Part shown: positions 34,801-46,584 of the stretch, in pieces
Position numbering within the stretch: position 1 is the stretch's first letter
Layout of the letters: every line of letters starts with the position of its first letter
From: Ascaris suum
Taxonomy: Eukaryota; Nematoda; Chromadorea; Rhabditida; Ascarididae
Assembly (NCBI GenBank): GCA_013433145.1
Contig: CM024178.1
Coordinates: 3,068,001-3,132,000, forward strand
Length of the DNA: 64,000 nucleotides
Direction of reading: 5' to 3'
The notes under the pieces: generated by a model
Told to the model about the DNA's origin: nothing
Seen by the model: the letters and a program-made list of their open reading frames with translations, nothing else
The model's database searches: none
Translations under genes and position numbers: made by a program

Positions 34801-36555
34801 TTCGCATCTCAGATCATCAGGTCATTAACCTGATCAGAAACTCCGTAACATATGTACATAGGTGTTTATAAATGAGTCGATAGGTGATCGGCCAGAAAAA
34901 AATGCACAGCAATATCATAAGGCATTTAAAACATTTTCGCCGCAAGAATTTCATCTCCGTAGCTGCCGTAATTCAGCTGTTCGCGCCACTGAAAGGATAG
35001 ACAGACATTGCAGATACAGGCAGAGACTTGACATCGTAATTTTTTTTAAGTTCAAGAAGAACACTAAAAAATTTCATCTGGCATGCGTCTCATTTTTCCG
35101 CGAACTCTTTCATCCATACCGAAACGGCCGACAGTGTGAGTGTCGATGTAAGGTGTCTACTAAAACAATATTGGAATGGACTATAAGGTGTCGTAGAACA
35201 AATATTCATTAGAATAAGCAAAAAACAAACTACGACCTGAAAATGAATGCAGTAATAAATTATTTTTGTGCTCACATATTCCTGAATGTTTTCTCTCTTC
35301 GAGCCGTTGAAATAAACAAATACTAGAAATAAATTAAAATTGCCTGGCATATTTAAGAGGGAGGTTTATTGACTTGTAGATCGCATAAATACAAAGCGGT
35401 AAAATGAACTGCCACGTCGAGGGGGAAGGAATCATTTTGTTTTAACACCAATAACAAGAGGTCGTGAAACAACGTCTTCAAACTTTTCCACATCATTCTT
35501 GCGATATCATATTGGACGGACTAAACTGATCTTCCGCATTCAATTGGTACAGATAACTTGCTTTGCATGCAGTGGAACGGCCTAATACAAGCTGTATTAT
35601 TATCTTAACTTGCAATTATTTTTTCGTATCTTGTCTTACCTTGATCAGGTATACCTTAGATCTGATATTACTTTAGACCTGCGTGATCTTAAAAGATTTA
35701 TCGAGGTTGCAGAACTACCAGAAAGGAGGGTGGCGCATTAAAGCATCCCACTAAAGATAAGCATATCACGCTCAGTGATTGCTACAGAGGCTCTCGATTG
35801 TTGCGCCTTTCGTGCTCCATACGCACGTCGGATCGCTTTGCCCGTGTCACACTTTAGCTATGGCAGAAGTGATTAGTCACTTTCAGAGTAGGCCATTTGC
35901 GCCAATATGATATGACACATGAGCCACTGCAGTGCTGCTTTCTTGTGCGTTATTTAATATTTTTTAAAATGTTTGCATAATGGCGTAAAATTTACAATAA
36001 AATCTTGAAATGCGATTGCGTGAAATTTGCATTGAATTTTTTATGCGGTTAACTGTTTGAGCGTTGTTTTTTTGGAATGACTGTTTCTCGCTTGAAGATT
36101 AATTCTGCTCGCATTTACTTGCTTGATAAATTGCTTCATAGACGCAGGGTTGCCTGCTACAACCACAAGTAAAGCATGTGTGGTTAGTATGAATGAGCCT
36201 CCTCCTCTTTTCTCCATCTCCCTCGATCCCTTCCCCTTTCCACCTCTCCTTCCTCCACCAACCGCCAGTCAAGTGTACAAAGTGTGCGCCGCAAGAGTCC
36301 TTCATAAATTGCTATTCATGTTGACTAAAGATTCCTTCAAAGAGATTGGAAACCGCGTTTATTTTTAACGCTCTATAAAATTCCATAAAAATTTCATAGT
36401 GGCATCATCATTTTTAGCTATGCACAACGCTGATCATTACAAAGTCGATTTTTATATTTTTATTCGCAATTAATTCATCGAGTTCCATTCAAAATTATCA
36501 TTATCTACAGAATATGCTTAATATAATCAAATAAATCTTTTTTTTTTGTAAACAG
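31853..36555. other. Mostly no gene; coding-like island at 34.4-35.2 kb
   Basis: 31.9-34.3 kb is AT-rich with only chance-like ORFs. 34.4-35.2 kb is described separately. On the minus strand 35120-35236 is a 39-codon hydrophobic segment between a strong acceptor (CATTTTCAG) and the donor TCG/GTATGG, but it lies antisense to a plus-strand candidate. Confidence 0.4.
34397..35212 (+). pseudogene. Coding-like island, possibly a decayed gene
   Basis: After TGTATTAG at 34396 a frame of 52 codons (GLMKKRGLSDKLRSHYKHEL..., ending HEKKQE) stops at 34556. Two stops later the same frame is open again for 56 codons (34563-34733, includes IERRKLIEGLIRKASDSF and HCCAENPQSRIELLLEIV). Then a different frame is open from 34862 to 35212 (116 codons from VFINESIGDRPEKN). 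The composition is protein-like throughout. In-frame stops and a frame change fit a decaying gene, or several exons of a gene I cannot assemble. No family is recognised. Confidence 0.3.
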
Positions 36556-36674
36556 GTCGGCACAAAATGGATTCGATTACACAACAAATCATAGTAATCT
36601 CATCTTTCGAGAAAAACTTTTTTGCTCATATTTGGTTGACATTTGTGAAGAATACGGTTGAGCTTTATACAGAA
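36556..36674 (+). CDS. Possible first coding exon
   Basis: After a long T tract and TGTAAACAG, an ATG at 36567 opens 36 codons (MDSITQQIIVISSFEKNF...) to a good donor GAA/GTATGT. The next plus-strand acceptor with a strong signal is at 37393. In matching phase it would give VRQGSSLSRY and a stop. No family is recognised. Confidence 0.3.
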
Positions 36675-37079
36675 GTATGTACAGATAACTGGAGAACTAC
36701 AAATATTCACTTCAGTGAGGGCTATTACAGCCTAATTATGGATATTGCCTCACGTTTTCTTAATTTAAAGCGTCCCATGTATTGTAGAGTTCAGTTCGAT
36801 TAAAATCTGTTATTGAGGATTGTTGAGAGTTTTTCTGCAACTGTATTTCGAGAAGATTTTCTCACGAATATAGTTTCTCCTATGTTACATTTCATGTTGA
36901 AAGGAAAGTAATGAATCAAATTGATGTGTGTAATTGCTTTATTTTCAGCACTTTCTTCATCTGGAATGCCCTAGTATATGAGGTGATTATGACCTTGTGA
37001 CCTATAATCTGCCTTCTATTCAACGTCATCTGAAAAGGGTTGTCTGCTCGATATATACAGTATGCACAGTTGTAATTAC

Positions 37080-37860
37080 CTATAGGTTTACTGCATTTAC
37101 TGCATTTAAGATCTCTATGACCCCCCTCCTATTTCCATTTTCGTTTGCATTTTTGAACACATAAACATGTGCCTTCTTCATCGCCAAATAAAGATGTAAT
37201 GTTCTTGCTGTTGAAAATGTTGAAAAATTCGAGAAGCAAAAGCAAATTTTTGAGGGGAAGTTTAAACTCAAATATATACATCTCAAAACCTTTGATATAC
37301 ACTACTGTTTATCTCCATAATAAATGCCAGGATTGACATTTGTGAACGGTTTGAGCTCATATAAGCTCCAGATCGATTCTTTAAAGTTTCAGGTGCGACA
37401 AGGCTCAAGCCTTTCAAGATATTAAGTACTATGTGCGCACCGGAAGCAAGCCATGTCGTTATTATTCGGAGATTTGGTGCAAAATCGGCTCATTGTCAGA
37501 GCGGAGAACGGCGCTTTCTGGGAATCCAATTCTGACGATTGAATGTTCCTTTCGGAACGTTTTTACTTCTATAATATACCCTAGAAATCGACTTTGAAAC
37601 CGTTTTAAACAGTCGACTTCCCATTTTCTTTGCAATTTGCATCTTAAACATTCGACTCGATGATGAGTTTCATCGCATTGCAAATATTGTGCTGCAACGT
37701 TTCGCTGGGCGGTTTTGCAACAAGGAACTGTAACATTTCTGATCTCGATTCCTCCGATTTTGAAATGCTTTGGTTTTGTTTTTGGGAAACTTGATTGGTG
37801 TGGGTAGATTGTACGGGTATTTGTTTTCGTTTTCCATTGTTTTCCGTCGAAGTGTTTCAT
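37080..37860. other. Coding-like on both strands; assignment unresolved
   Basis: Plus: after AAAGTTTCAG, 37393-37597 is open for 67 codons (KAQAFQDIKYYVRTGSKPC...). Minus: 37462-37860 is an ORF of 132 codons, with Cys pairs spread through it. Also on minus, after ATTTTCAACAG, 37080-37216 is open for about 45 codons ending NAVNAVNL then stop. All read like protein, and they cannot all be real. Confidence 0.3.
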
Positions 37861-38592
37861 TTGTTTCTCCCAGCCAATTCCCGACAGTAACCACCTATGA
37901 CCGTGTTTGCTATTAAAGGTACATATGCATGTTCCAGGAGACTGTCTTCCTTAGATCTTTCCAGTGGGCTCTAGCTGTGGTAGAGTTTTGCTAACGGGCC
38001 ATTGTGTCAATACAACTGCTTTCATTGTGATTACCAAATGAAGTTTTACGCCAACTTCAGTGCTTAGGCATGGGCTATATTTTAACAGTACAGTCATTGT
38101 GTTTTGAAAGTTCTAACACCCGTTTTTATGTCATGTACTCCCTCCTAGTGGCGCATTTGTCGCGTGACCACCTAGCATAAGTTCATAAATTTGGTATTAG
38201 TCATTGGAGTTGAGGTTCATCGCTTAATCAAGAATGAGACATTAGAACCGAGCAGGTAAACCTTAGTGCTCGTATTGCAATGAATGTTGAAGCATGCGTA
38301 GGTACTCATGCCGTCATTAGTTTATCACCTAATTTGTTCGTTTATGTCTCTGGTTTTTGAAAGATGTTGTGGTAATGTTTGACGATTCACTGCAACACAG
38401 CTCGTCAGCTGGACGCGGAATCTGATACCTATCAGGGTTATGTATGTACCGCTAATTTCAGTATCTCATAGCTAGTTCGGATCGTGACATTTTGCAAACG
38501 GCTAAGTGGCCGTCTTTCGGAATTATAATTTCAATTTCAGCATATTTGTTGATTTATAAGTTGGACTGATTAGGTTTACTGTAACATTGCGA

Positions 38593-38606
38593 GGGGGGGG
38601 GGGGGG
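38593..38606. repeat. G14 homopolymer
   Basis: An uninterrupted run of 14 G, followed by AGGAG, lies about 100 bases upstream of the tomm-20 start. Confidence 0.95.
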
Positions 38607-38700
38607 AGGAGATTAGAAGTATATGCAAATTCCTCACTGATTTAAAATGGTCTAGCAGCAAGCCGTGTATTGATTGCGAGTCATTTGCAGGCGGCATTCG

Positions 38701-41700
38701 ATGTCTGAGCAGCAGCCTCTGATCCTGGGTGCATTCACCCGTCAACAGGTGGTCACGGCCGCAGGTCTTGCGGCGGCCGCATTTGTTGGATATTGTATCT
38801 ACTTCGACCACAAGCGACGATCTGCACCTGATTACAAGCAGAAGATTAGGGAAAGTAAGCATCTGCTTCATTTCATTTTCTTAGAAGGGGACGTTGATCG
38901 GGTCAGAGTGCTGCATCAAAGATGCACGTCAGTTTGATTTGCATTTCCTCTGTTAATGGTGTTATAATGTGTCTCGTTTGTTGGCTACTGTTTATCGGTG
39001 CGCATACGTCCACCTTGCCTTCTCCGACGTGGCCAGAACCAGTTTTGTTATCTCTCGGTGGGATCCGTTCATCTGCCTGAAAACATACCTTTTGCCCTCC
39101 CCCCCCCCTTCTGCTTCCCCCCCTCACCAATTTATTTCCCCTATAGAACGAAAACGCAAGATTGCATCATCTTTCAAAAAACATGCCTGAAACTAATTTC
39201 TTTTAACAACATTTTCCTCAACATCAACTTGGGTAAAAACAAAGACAGTGAAAATTAGACAGAAGTGTAAAAGCTGTCGTCTCATAAATTTCGATTGGAT
39301 TTAGTTGACTGGCTTCAAACTAATCTCTCTTCTTGAATCTCATTTTGCATATTTTTCCGTTGAGGTGTTCTCAAGTTCCCTATTCTTGTTTTTTTTTTTT
39401 TTTCCCCGTCTACGTTCATGCTGCTGTCATATTCCTCCAAATATACCTTAAACGTTTGAAGACCGCGAGCACTTTTCATTTTTTTTAATGCATGTAATTT
39501 CTTCAAATGGACATTTGCGCTTAAACTCAGCTGAAACCACCTGTTGGGTTGTAGGGATGTTCGCGTCCGTATTGAAATGCAGAATGCTTGTGTGGTTGGC
39601 AATCTTTTTGGGCTACCCAATGCTTAATCGGAGTGGATGAGAAGGGTGGAAGTTTTGTTTTTTTTGGGGAGGGGATGCGAAAGATTGAATGCATTGGCTG
39701 ATTAATTTAACAGGTAGTTAAGAAATGGTAGGAGATATGGTCACTTCTGACTCCAACTCGAAATTGTCATAATGCGCCAGAAAGTATCCCTTCAGACCGT
39801 CGTGCGGCAGCAAGGAGTGCAAGAGGTGGTCGTGCCACTGCAGGTGGAAGACAATTACCAGATGTGAACAATCCGACCGAGATGCAGGCATTCTTCCTGC
39901 AGGAAGTGCAACTCGGTGAAGAGATGATGGCCGAAGGTTGGTCACCTCTTTTTTCATTCCTGCTTATGTGCATCTTTTCTTTCGTAGTGGACAACACGAT
40001 TAGTGACTTGCCTGCTGGTCATGTAATCAGTTGTTGATGCGTTATCATCGTTTACTACGAATACGAGCGTACTTTTGGTCGCACTTGGTTCTGCTTGACT
40101 TTTATATGAAATAGGCATCACGGTGACCCACTGTGTATAGCACTAAATGAAATGAATGGTCACCAGTTGTGGAGTCGGCTGCCTCAAAATTTCGGAGATT
40201 TCCGATGGTAGGGTGCTCTTCCGATCTTGGAATCATCGACTAAATTTTATCTCTTAGACCTCTGTGCTTTTTTTTGAAAAAAAACGGCACCAACGGAGGT
40301 TCGCTCGTGTTTTTTTGTGGTAATTTTCCGACCATTCTTATTTTTGCTTCCTTTCACCCCATCCGTTTTTAAGGATCGATTCAGACAGCGCAAGCGTTAT
40401 GGTAAGCATCAGAAACAGTGGGATGCTGTAAATGAATGCGCACATTAATTTCGTCTTATGTTCGTTGAGTCTTCGGTGTCATCCTTTGAGAAAGCCAATT
40501 TGTGAGTATTGCTTGGAGTGTCTGCTATTTGCTTAAATTTGTTTTTAGTTTGTTGCCTTGATTTCATGAAGGGAATTGCTCGTCGTCATTGCAAGTATAT
40601 TTGATTACTGAAGCTGTTGTCGCCAGTTTCCAGAGGTATTGGCAGAAAAAGAAACTTCTGTTGAAGCTATGGGATATGGTGCGGTCACATTTAGCACTAG
40701 TAGGGAAGGGTAAAGGGGGGATGGATGTACATTAAAACTATAGCCATAGAAAAATCGCTTAATAGTCCACTCCTAATTGTCTGGTCATAGGAAAGTCGTC
40801 AGAATATGAAAAACAGTCGTCTTTAAAAGTTTTTAAACGGGAGTGAAGGTCTGCTTGCTGATGTGTGACCAGGGGCAAAATATTTAGCACTTTTCGACAG
40901 GGTGATAAGCGAAACTAAGACCAGGAAAAGAAGAGGGTATGTTCCACGTACTCCAATCCTGAACCGTCATGTAAGAATTTAATTTTATATTCTTTGACGC
41001 AGAGGGCTTCTATACCTTCAGAGTGCTTGCTTCTTCGTATACCTTTCGTTTCCCTCAGTTCATCTTCTCGTTGAAAAGGCGTCTTTGAATAAAGTAGAAA
41101 GGTTGGCCCCGGTGCAATATATCTCCGGCAATTTGTTTTACAATTTGCTCGATTTACGTAAAAGATGTGCTGTCTCATTCCCACCACGTAGGCAGCATCA
41201 TTTATCTAAACGCCTTGTGCATTATTTTTGCATGATATTTGGTAGTGATGAATTGTGGGTTTAAATAAGAGAGCTTGCAGGTATTGCACTATTACAGTTT
41301 GTGTTATTACAAATGGTATTTTCACATTTTCAGCATTCTTTACTGCACGTGATCGGTGTGTTTAGATAGCAACAGTGGAAAAACTTGTTTGTTGGGAGAG
41401 TGAACGGTTGGAATTAATTGTAGGTAATCTCGATGAAGGTACGGAGCATCTATGCAACGCAATAACGATGTGTGGACAACCACAGCAGCTCTTGCAGATC
41501 TTCCAGCAAACATTGCCTCCTGAGCACTTCGCTATGATTATCCAGAAACTTCCTGAAACGAGAACGGTTTGTGTTCTGTTCTTACCGCAATTTTTTGCAC
41601 TGGCTATGTTTTCCTATTTGTTCACCAGTCTCACTTGACATGCTAGTTCACTCCTGTTTAGGCAAAATTGTCAAACTGTTGTTTTTGTAACAGTGTAAAG

Positions 41701-42029
41701 TCTGCATTGTTTTATCACATCTTTTTTCCAAGGAAAACGAATTTCTGAGCGGAAAGATACCAGAATCCGTTTATTTCTCATACGGTCTTTAGCTACGTTG
41801 CCACAGATTCACCGGTAGGGCATTATTGGTTCAAAAATTGGTAGTAAATCTCTGTAAAAAAGTAAGTCTCTTTTAAAATCAGGTAAGGTTAAGTGAGAAT
41901 ATTTTTTAGCGACTTGCTCGGATGTTTGCTTTGTCGGAAGAGGGTAATGAGCAGTCGGCGACGGCGGCGAATGCTGGATCGGGCACGCGAAACCTGGAGG
42001 GACTTATTGACAACGACGATCTCGAATAA
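38701..42029 (+). CDS. tomm-20: Mitochondrial import receptor subunit TOM20 (four exons)
   Basis: Exons 38701-38854, 39796-39936, 41424-41566 and 41910-42029 join in phase (1, 1, 0) to 558 bases, 185 residues, close to the usual worm length. TOM20 is anchored in the outer mitochondrial membrane and its cytosolic domain binds presequences for the TOM complex. The N-terminus has one membrane segment (about residues 17-34, VVTAAGLAAAAFVGYCIYF), then a basic stretch (DHKRRSAPDYKQKIRE). The core has the family signatures NNPTEMQAFFLQEVQLGEE and CGQPQQLLQIFQQTLPPEHF, and the end is acidic (NLEGLIDNDDLE). The ATG is 10 bases after GTCATTTGCAG, a likely spliced-leader acceptor. The stop codon overlaps an AATAAA. 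Introns are 941, 1487 and 343 bases. ORFs in other frames and on the minus strand of this interval are shadows or intronic. Confidence 0.96.
38855..39795 (+). other. tomm-20 intron 1
   Basis: It contains a C10 tract (39099-39108) followed by C7. On the minus strand 39447-39530 is 28 open codons flanked by TTTCAG and AAG/GTATAT, basic in composition (NVHLKKLHALKKMKSARG). It is either a nested antisense exon or chance. Confidence 0.6.
39099..39108. repeat. C10 homopolymer
   Basis: A run of ten C followed by a C7 at 39117-39123, in tomm-20 intron 1. Confidence 0.95.
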
Positions 42030-43790
42030 ATGCTGCACCATCCGTCCCTCTGCAGTCCTCACATCTGGTTGCTTACTTCCGTTGATGTTTCGAAGAATTC
42101 TTTAACTTACTATGTTAATGCCCTTTTTTCTGCTTCCTTTAATGTTCCTAGTTACTTATTTTAAGAATAACGTCCCGGATCGGTTTGTAATTACATTTCG
42201 TTGGGTTGCTTTGGCTTTTATAAAAGTCGGGCAGATGATTTCGATTTGATGAGATGGACGCGGCAGATGATACGTTGGAATTCCAGTAAAGGATGCCTTA
42301 TGTAGGTGCGCGGCACTTGTTGTACCTCAGCGCATGTCGGGACATTGGTGTAGTTGTAATGCTACGACCATTGCTCGGTTATGCTTCCCTTCGCATACAG
42401 GTGTTCACAGTTTAAGGTTCAACATCACTGTGGTAGATTTCTTAAATTCACTACAGGAACAGAACTTCGGTAATAGCGGGTTTTGAGGGAATTTTGGAAT
42501 TAGGTAGATTGTGTTCGGCTCAGAAAACCACACGGGTACGAAATCTAAACCTTTAGTACAACAAAGGTAAGATGTTAAATAAGAAAGCACCTAAACATGA
42601 TCACGTCATGTATACGCAAAGCTGCCATCCACAACTTTCAATTGATCGCACCTCCCGTTGTCTCCTCATCATAGCGTGCTGTCATCAGGGAATATTGAGC
42701 AGATAATCTGGGAGGTATGGTGGAAGGAAGGGGTAGTGAACCACTAATCCCGAAATTCCGGAGACACACCTGTGGCTACATCATGTTTAACTTTGCCCAA
42801 TCTAGATCACTGCCTGATGTTTCAGTGATTGTAGGCGAGCTAATAATTGTTGTTCATGCGTAGGAATAGCATGACGTCATTTCGTTAAAATGTAAACGTT
42901 TCCGCGAACAAGTGCATTGGTTGCTTTCCTCTCCATTTCCATCCTTGAGGCTCTCCATTATCAGTTCCTTTTTTGTGGTATTTGATGGGAGTAAGTTGAT
43001 TTACTTCATATGAGAACAGTGAAGTGTGCGAAGATGAGAGGTCATTTGGAGGGGGACGGAGAGAGAAAAGACAGGGAGGGAGAAGAAATGTGCATTATAA
43101 GTTCAACAGGCAAAACTTTGGTTGCAGTCGCCGATTCTTATCCCTCTGCTCATTTGCAAAAAATGTTTGAGGTTTTGATTGTCTTCGGTCACGAAAAAAC
43201 GAACGTTTTGGATGTTTGGTCGGAAGCGATAATCTGTGAATAGCGGTTTCAAAATAGGTGGGAATACTAGGACTTGGAATCATTTATGACTTAGTAAAGG
43301 TTACAGCCGGCTGGCAGTTTTTTTTGCCCAGTTTTCAGTTTTATATACTTAGAGTACAGTAAGTCAGACAGCATACGTATCAGTGAACGCACGAGTGCTG
43401 TTGTTGGGGTCGATTGTTGACAGCCGAGTTGGCCGGAAGGCGCATTTGATAGAGGTGAGATGGGGGTGAGGGAGGGGGGGGGGGCAGGATGGGAGGGAAG
43501 CATTTTGTCTGGAATTCAGTTTCGAAGGAGATTATCCATTGACTAGAGTATAAAATGCTGGCACTAGAGTGTTGGTGCATGAGTATTGAAGTCTAATGGT
43601 CATTGATTCGGCTGACATGTTTATTCCTATAAAAAACACACTACTGTAGATTCGTCGCCGATTTATTTGTGAGTCGTGTTTATGTAATCGAGTTTTGTAC
43701 TGATGAGAGTGTTATGCAAGAATTATTCTTGAGAGCGTATGAACTTATAAAGGAAATGCACTCTATTTGCGTATTTGCATTTATAGTTAG
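42030..43790. other. Intergenic; no gene recognised
   Basis: It holds a purine-rich stretch at 43040-43090 and an 11-G run at 43474-43484. Short ORFs on both strands here lack splice support. Confidence 0.45.
43474..43484. repeat. G11 homopolymer
   Basis: A run of eleven G in a purine-rich stretch with further G groups on both sides. Confidence 0.95.
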
Positions 43791-44354
43791 GTGGCATTCA
43801 GAGTTTATAAAGTTGATTATCGTTACGACAAGACAACTTATGTGCCTTCACATGCTCTGCCTTACGAGTTTAAAAGTGTTGAGAATTTGGCGGTCGTAGT
43901 CTCAGTCTCAGCCCACTCTCGAAGATGCTTTTTAATTTTACAATCGCTGCATCGAGGCGTCAAAGTTCGCTTATTAAAATTGCAGTAAAGCTATAACTCA
44001 GAACTTTCCATGAATTGATTGCATGTTTTGGAATTTGACAGGACGACTCAAATGATTTACGTGTTTTAGAAGGTAAGCGAGAAGGCAAAAACCTCATGTA
44101 GGATAGAGAAATGAAATATTTCTCATGGAAATTGAGGGTTGTATTATCTCAATGTTTTCATTGTTGTATGCGTTTTGAATAGTATTAAGCATAGAATAAC
44201 TCACATCGAGTGCGATTGTTTTATGATTTACTGTGGCTTCATAAAATGTATTATATTTGTGCGCCTCATTAGTGCAGGGTCTTCGTCTGGAGACAGTCAA
44301 AGTTTACGACGGTTGTGCTGTGCATCGTATAGCAGGAGCGTATTTCTCACTTAG
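43791..44354 (+). CDS. Possible exons of an unidentified protein
   Basis: 43791 onward, after TTTATAGTTAG, reads VAFRVYKVDYRYDKTTYVP, then SHALPYEFKSVENLAVVV. It can end at donor CA/GTAAAG (43984). 44042-44072 (DDSNDLRVLE) lies between TTTGACAG and G/GTAAGC. 44278 onward, after TTAGTGCAG, continues in matching phase as GSSSGDSQSLRRLCC... to a stop at 44354. It is also open in phase 0 (GLRLETVKVYDGCAVHRIAG...) for 31 codons to a possible donor. The last two exons agree in phase, but the first does not join them cleanly. No family is recognised. Confidence 0.38.
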
Positions 44355-46438
44355 TGATTTAGTGATCCAGTCACAAGTGTGATGGACGTTTTATTTGGCT
44401 TCCCAAAAAATCGTCTTTCATTTTTTGGCTCCTAATTTAGGGGGGTGAAATCAGATATTTCTTTTAATCTTCCCCACCTGCATTACAACCAATTCTTATT
44501 TGTTGATTGGTGTGTTTGTAATTCGTGGGAATCGTGCCGAACAGTTTGCTTCATTTATGAAGTATGTGCACAATATAGGCGACCTAACATATTCGAATCT
44601 CATCGAGGTATGATGTTCTCTGCGGGCGTTTGAGGGCACGATCATAAACTTGCTTCCTTTACTAGCACTTGTAGCCTAGGTCGTTTTTTTATGGGCACCA
44701 GGTCGATGGGCGAATAAGGCGTGACTGTTCGGGCTTCACCAACATGCTTTGCTCATCATTTTCGAGCAGCAATAAGAGGCAGTCTATAGTAAAACCTACT
44801 TTTTGGACAAGATTCGTACTGCATGGAGATGTTCAGTGCACACAGACAGCTCATTATTGTTGGCTATGTTTATTGCTATACGTGGTTTGTAGAAGAAGAA
44901 TATCACATATAAAGACATATAAAGACGACGGAATCAACAAGGCTACATGTCGTTAACCTCGCGACATTTCTTCGCATGCATCTGAAAAAAGGTTTATTTA
45001 TCGTCGCGGAAGCATTTAGCAACTGTTAAATAAGTGTATTGCGATCCGGAGAATTAGATAGCAATAGGGCAATCTACCTTCGCATTTTCTTATTCTCATT
45101 GTTTCTCTTCCTTTGAATGGCTTTCTTATGGTTGCATTTATGAGTACGTCTTAGAAGATATTTCCACTCGTTAGTAAGTAGGACAGTCAGTTCTCAGAGG
45201 ACTGCCTGCAGATACTTCTTTTGCAATGAGAATATCATTAATAGAAACGATGAGATTATCTGATAAAGGTTGCATATGAGCGCTGAAGAATATAACTTTG
45301 ACATGATCGCTGAGGCATCAAAATCAGTGGTCGCTCACTTGAAACCTCGCTAAATGCATAGGTCTGGCATACTCTGCGTGATGGCAAAGTAAGGTACGAA
45401 CTATTCGAATACTAATGCGTGTGAAGATAGCTGGCTAATATACACTTATACGCAAATAGACATGCACAACGCGGACCCAATGATCGAGGGGACTAGGTGC
45501 CACATCTTGCCCCTTGGTTAGGGGGGGCATGCCCAGGCTAGGGGAGGACTGATTTCCATAATCTTACTATCATCTTTATGAGTATAACAGGGGATCTTGT
45601 GGTACGTGGAACGATCTGCAGCATTTCAGTTTTATAGGTGGATTGCCGTTGATTGTCTTTGTGACAATAGAATTCTGATCCGTTATTTTTGCGCTGATGG
45701 CAAGTGAAGCGCAATAGTCGTTTGCTGTGAATAATATGAAGGGAGGAATAAAGCGTAGTCAGGGTGTAGGGCGCCCTGTTGTCCTGTGTGGTGGGATGAC
45801 ACCAAGTTTGCCAATTGCTTTAAGAGGCTCGAACGTCGTTTCTTTTTTACCTTTTTTCTTCTTTGCTCCATTCTTCTCGTCTTATTTCTTTTCTGGAAGT
45901 GATTTGCAAGGCTTTATTGCACTGCTTGCATTGTATTGCAAGACTTGGTTGCGTTTATTGCACCACATCCCAAGGAGCAGTAGTCCTGTACTCCATTCAA
46001 TTGCAGGGTCACTTTATGCTGCCTTGTTATAATCTTTGCTTAGTGCATTATGTTTCTGCATTTTGTTACGTCTTGGCAAGTTCGGGTTCTTTCCTTTGTC
46101 AGCTATTCCATACCGATATATTCTGCTACGGTAGAAGCGAACTAAAAGTCACAGGTATTTGATCAATTGTTAACTTTCAGTCAAAAGTACGTTTTTGTTT
46201 AAGGTAGATGAGAGTAAACCACTTCTGTCCATGTAAGGCTAACATCACGTCTGTGTTGTCCAAATCGCACTGGTAGCATAGCAAAACAAGAATTTTCCGA
46301 ACGTTCGTATCACTTGCAAATTGCTGTGCCCTACGAAGACTGCTGCACGGATTGCTTATATTAATGCCTGTAGATTTGAGTACAAATAATATGCTTGCAG
46401 TTTTATTGACACCCTTGCATTTGTAATATATGACTAAC
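44355..46438. other. No confident gene
   Basis: A 25-codon ORF starting MSAEEYNFDMIAEASKS lies near 45274-45351. It looks like protein but has no splice partner. The plus ORFs at 45727-46162 are phenylalanine-rich and look like chance. Confidence 0.4.
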
Positions 46439-46584
46439 CGTAAGCCAGCGGCCCAATGCTTTCTGGACACGAGCCTTTCCAACCACTCTCTCAATGTCGC
46501 GTATTCTTTCGACAGTTCTCTCAGTGAGCACTACATATTTGTACTGCGATAAGATATCGCCACGATCCATTGCGTTGTACCATT
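46439..46584 (-). CDS. Coding exon of an unidentified minus-strand gene
   Basis: The exon is bounded by a clear acceptor (CCTTGTTTGCAG) and donor (ACG/GTTAGT), phase 1 in and 0 out. Its 48 codons are strongly protein-like: WYNAMDRGDILSQYKYVVLT followed by an amphipathic Arg/Glu/Val-rich helix and ending KALGRWLT. Both flanking frames close quickly. Partner exons were not found with confidence: upstream on this strand 46850-46918 (SNKNAYCVVIEAHH) is a weak candidate. Function unknown. Confidence 0.52.

Noticed and set aside
40915..41187. 90-codon minus ORF inside tomm-20 intron 2
   Set aside because: Antisense to an intron, no splice borders, chance length.
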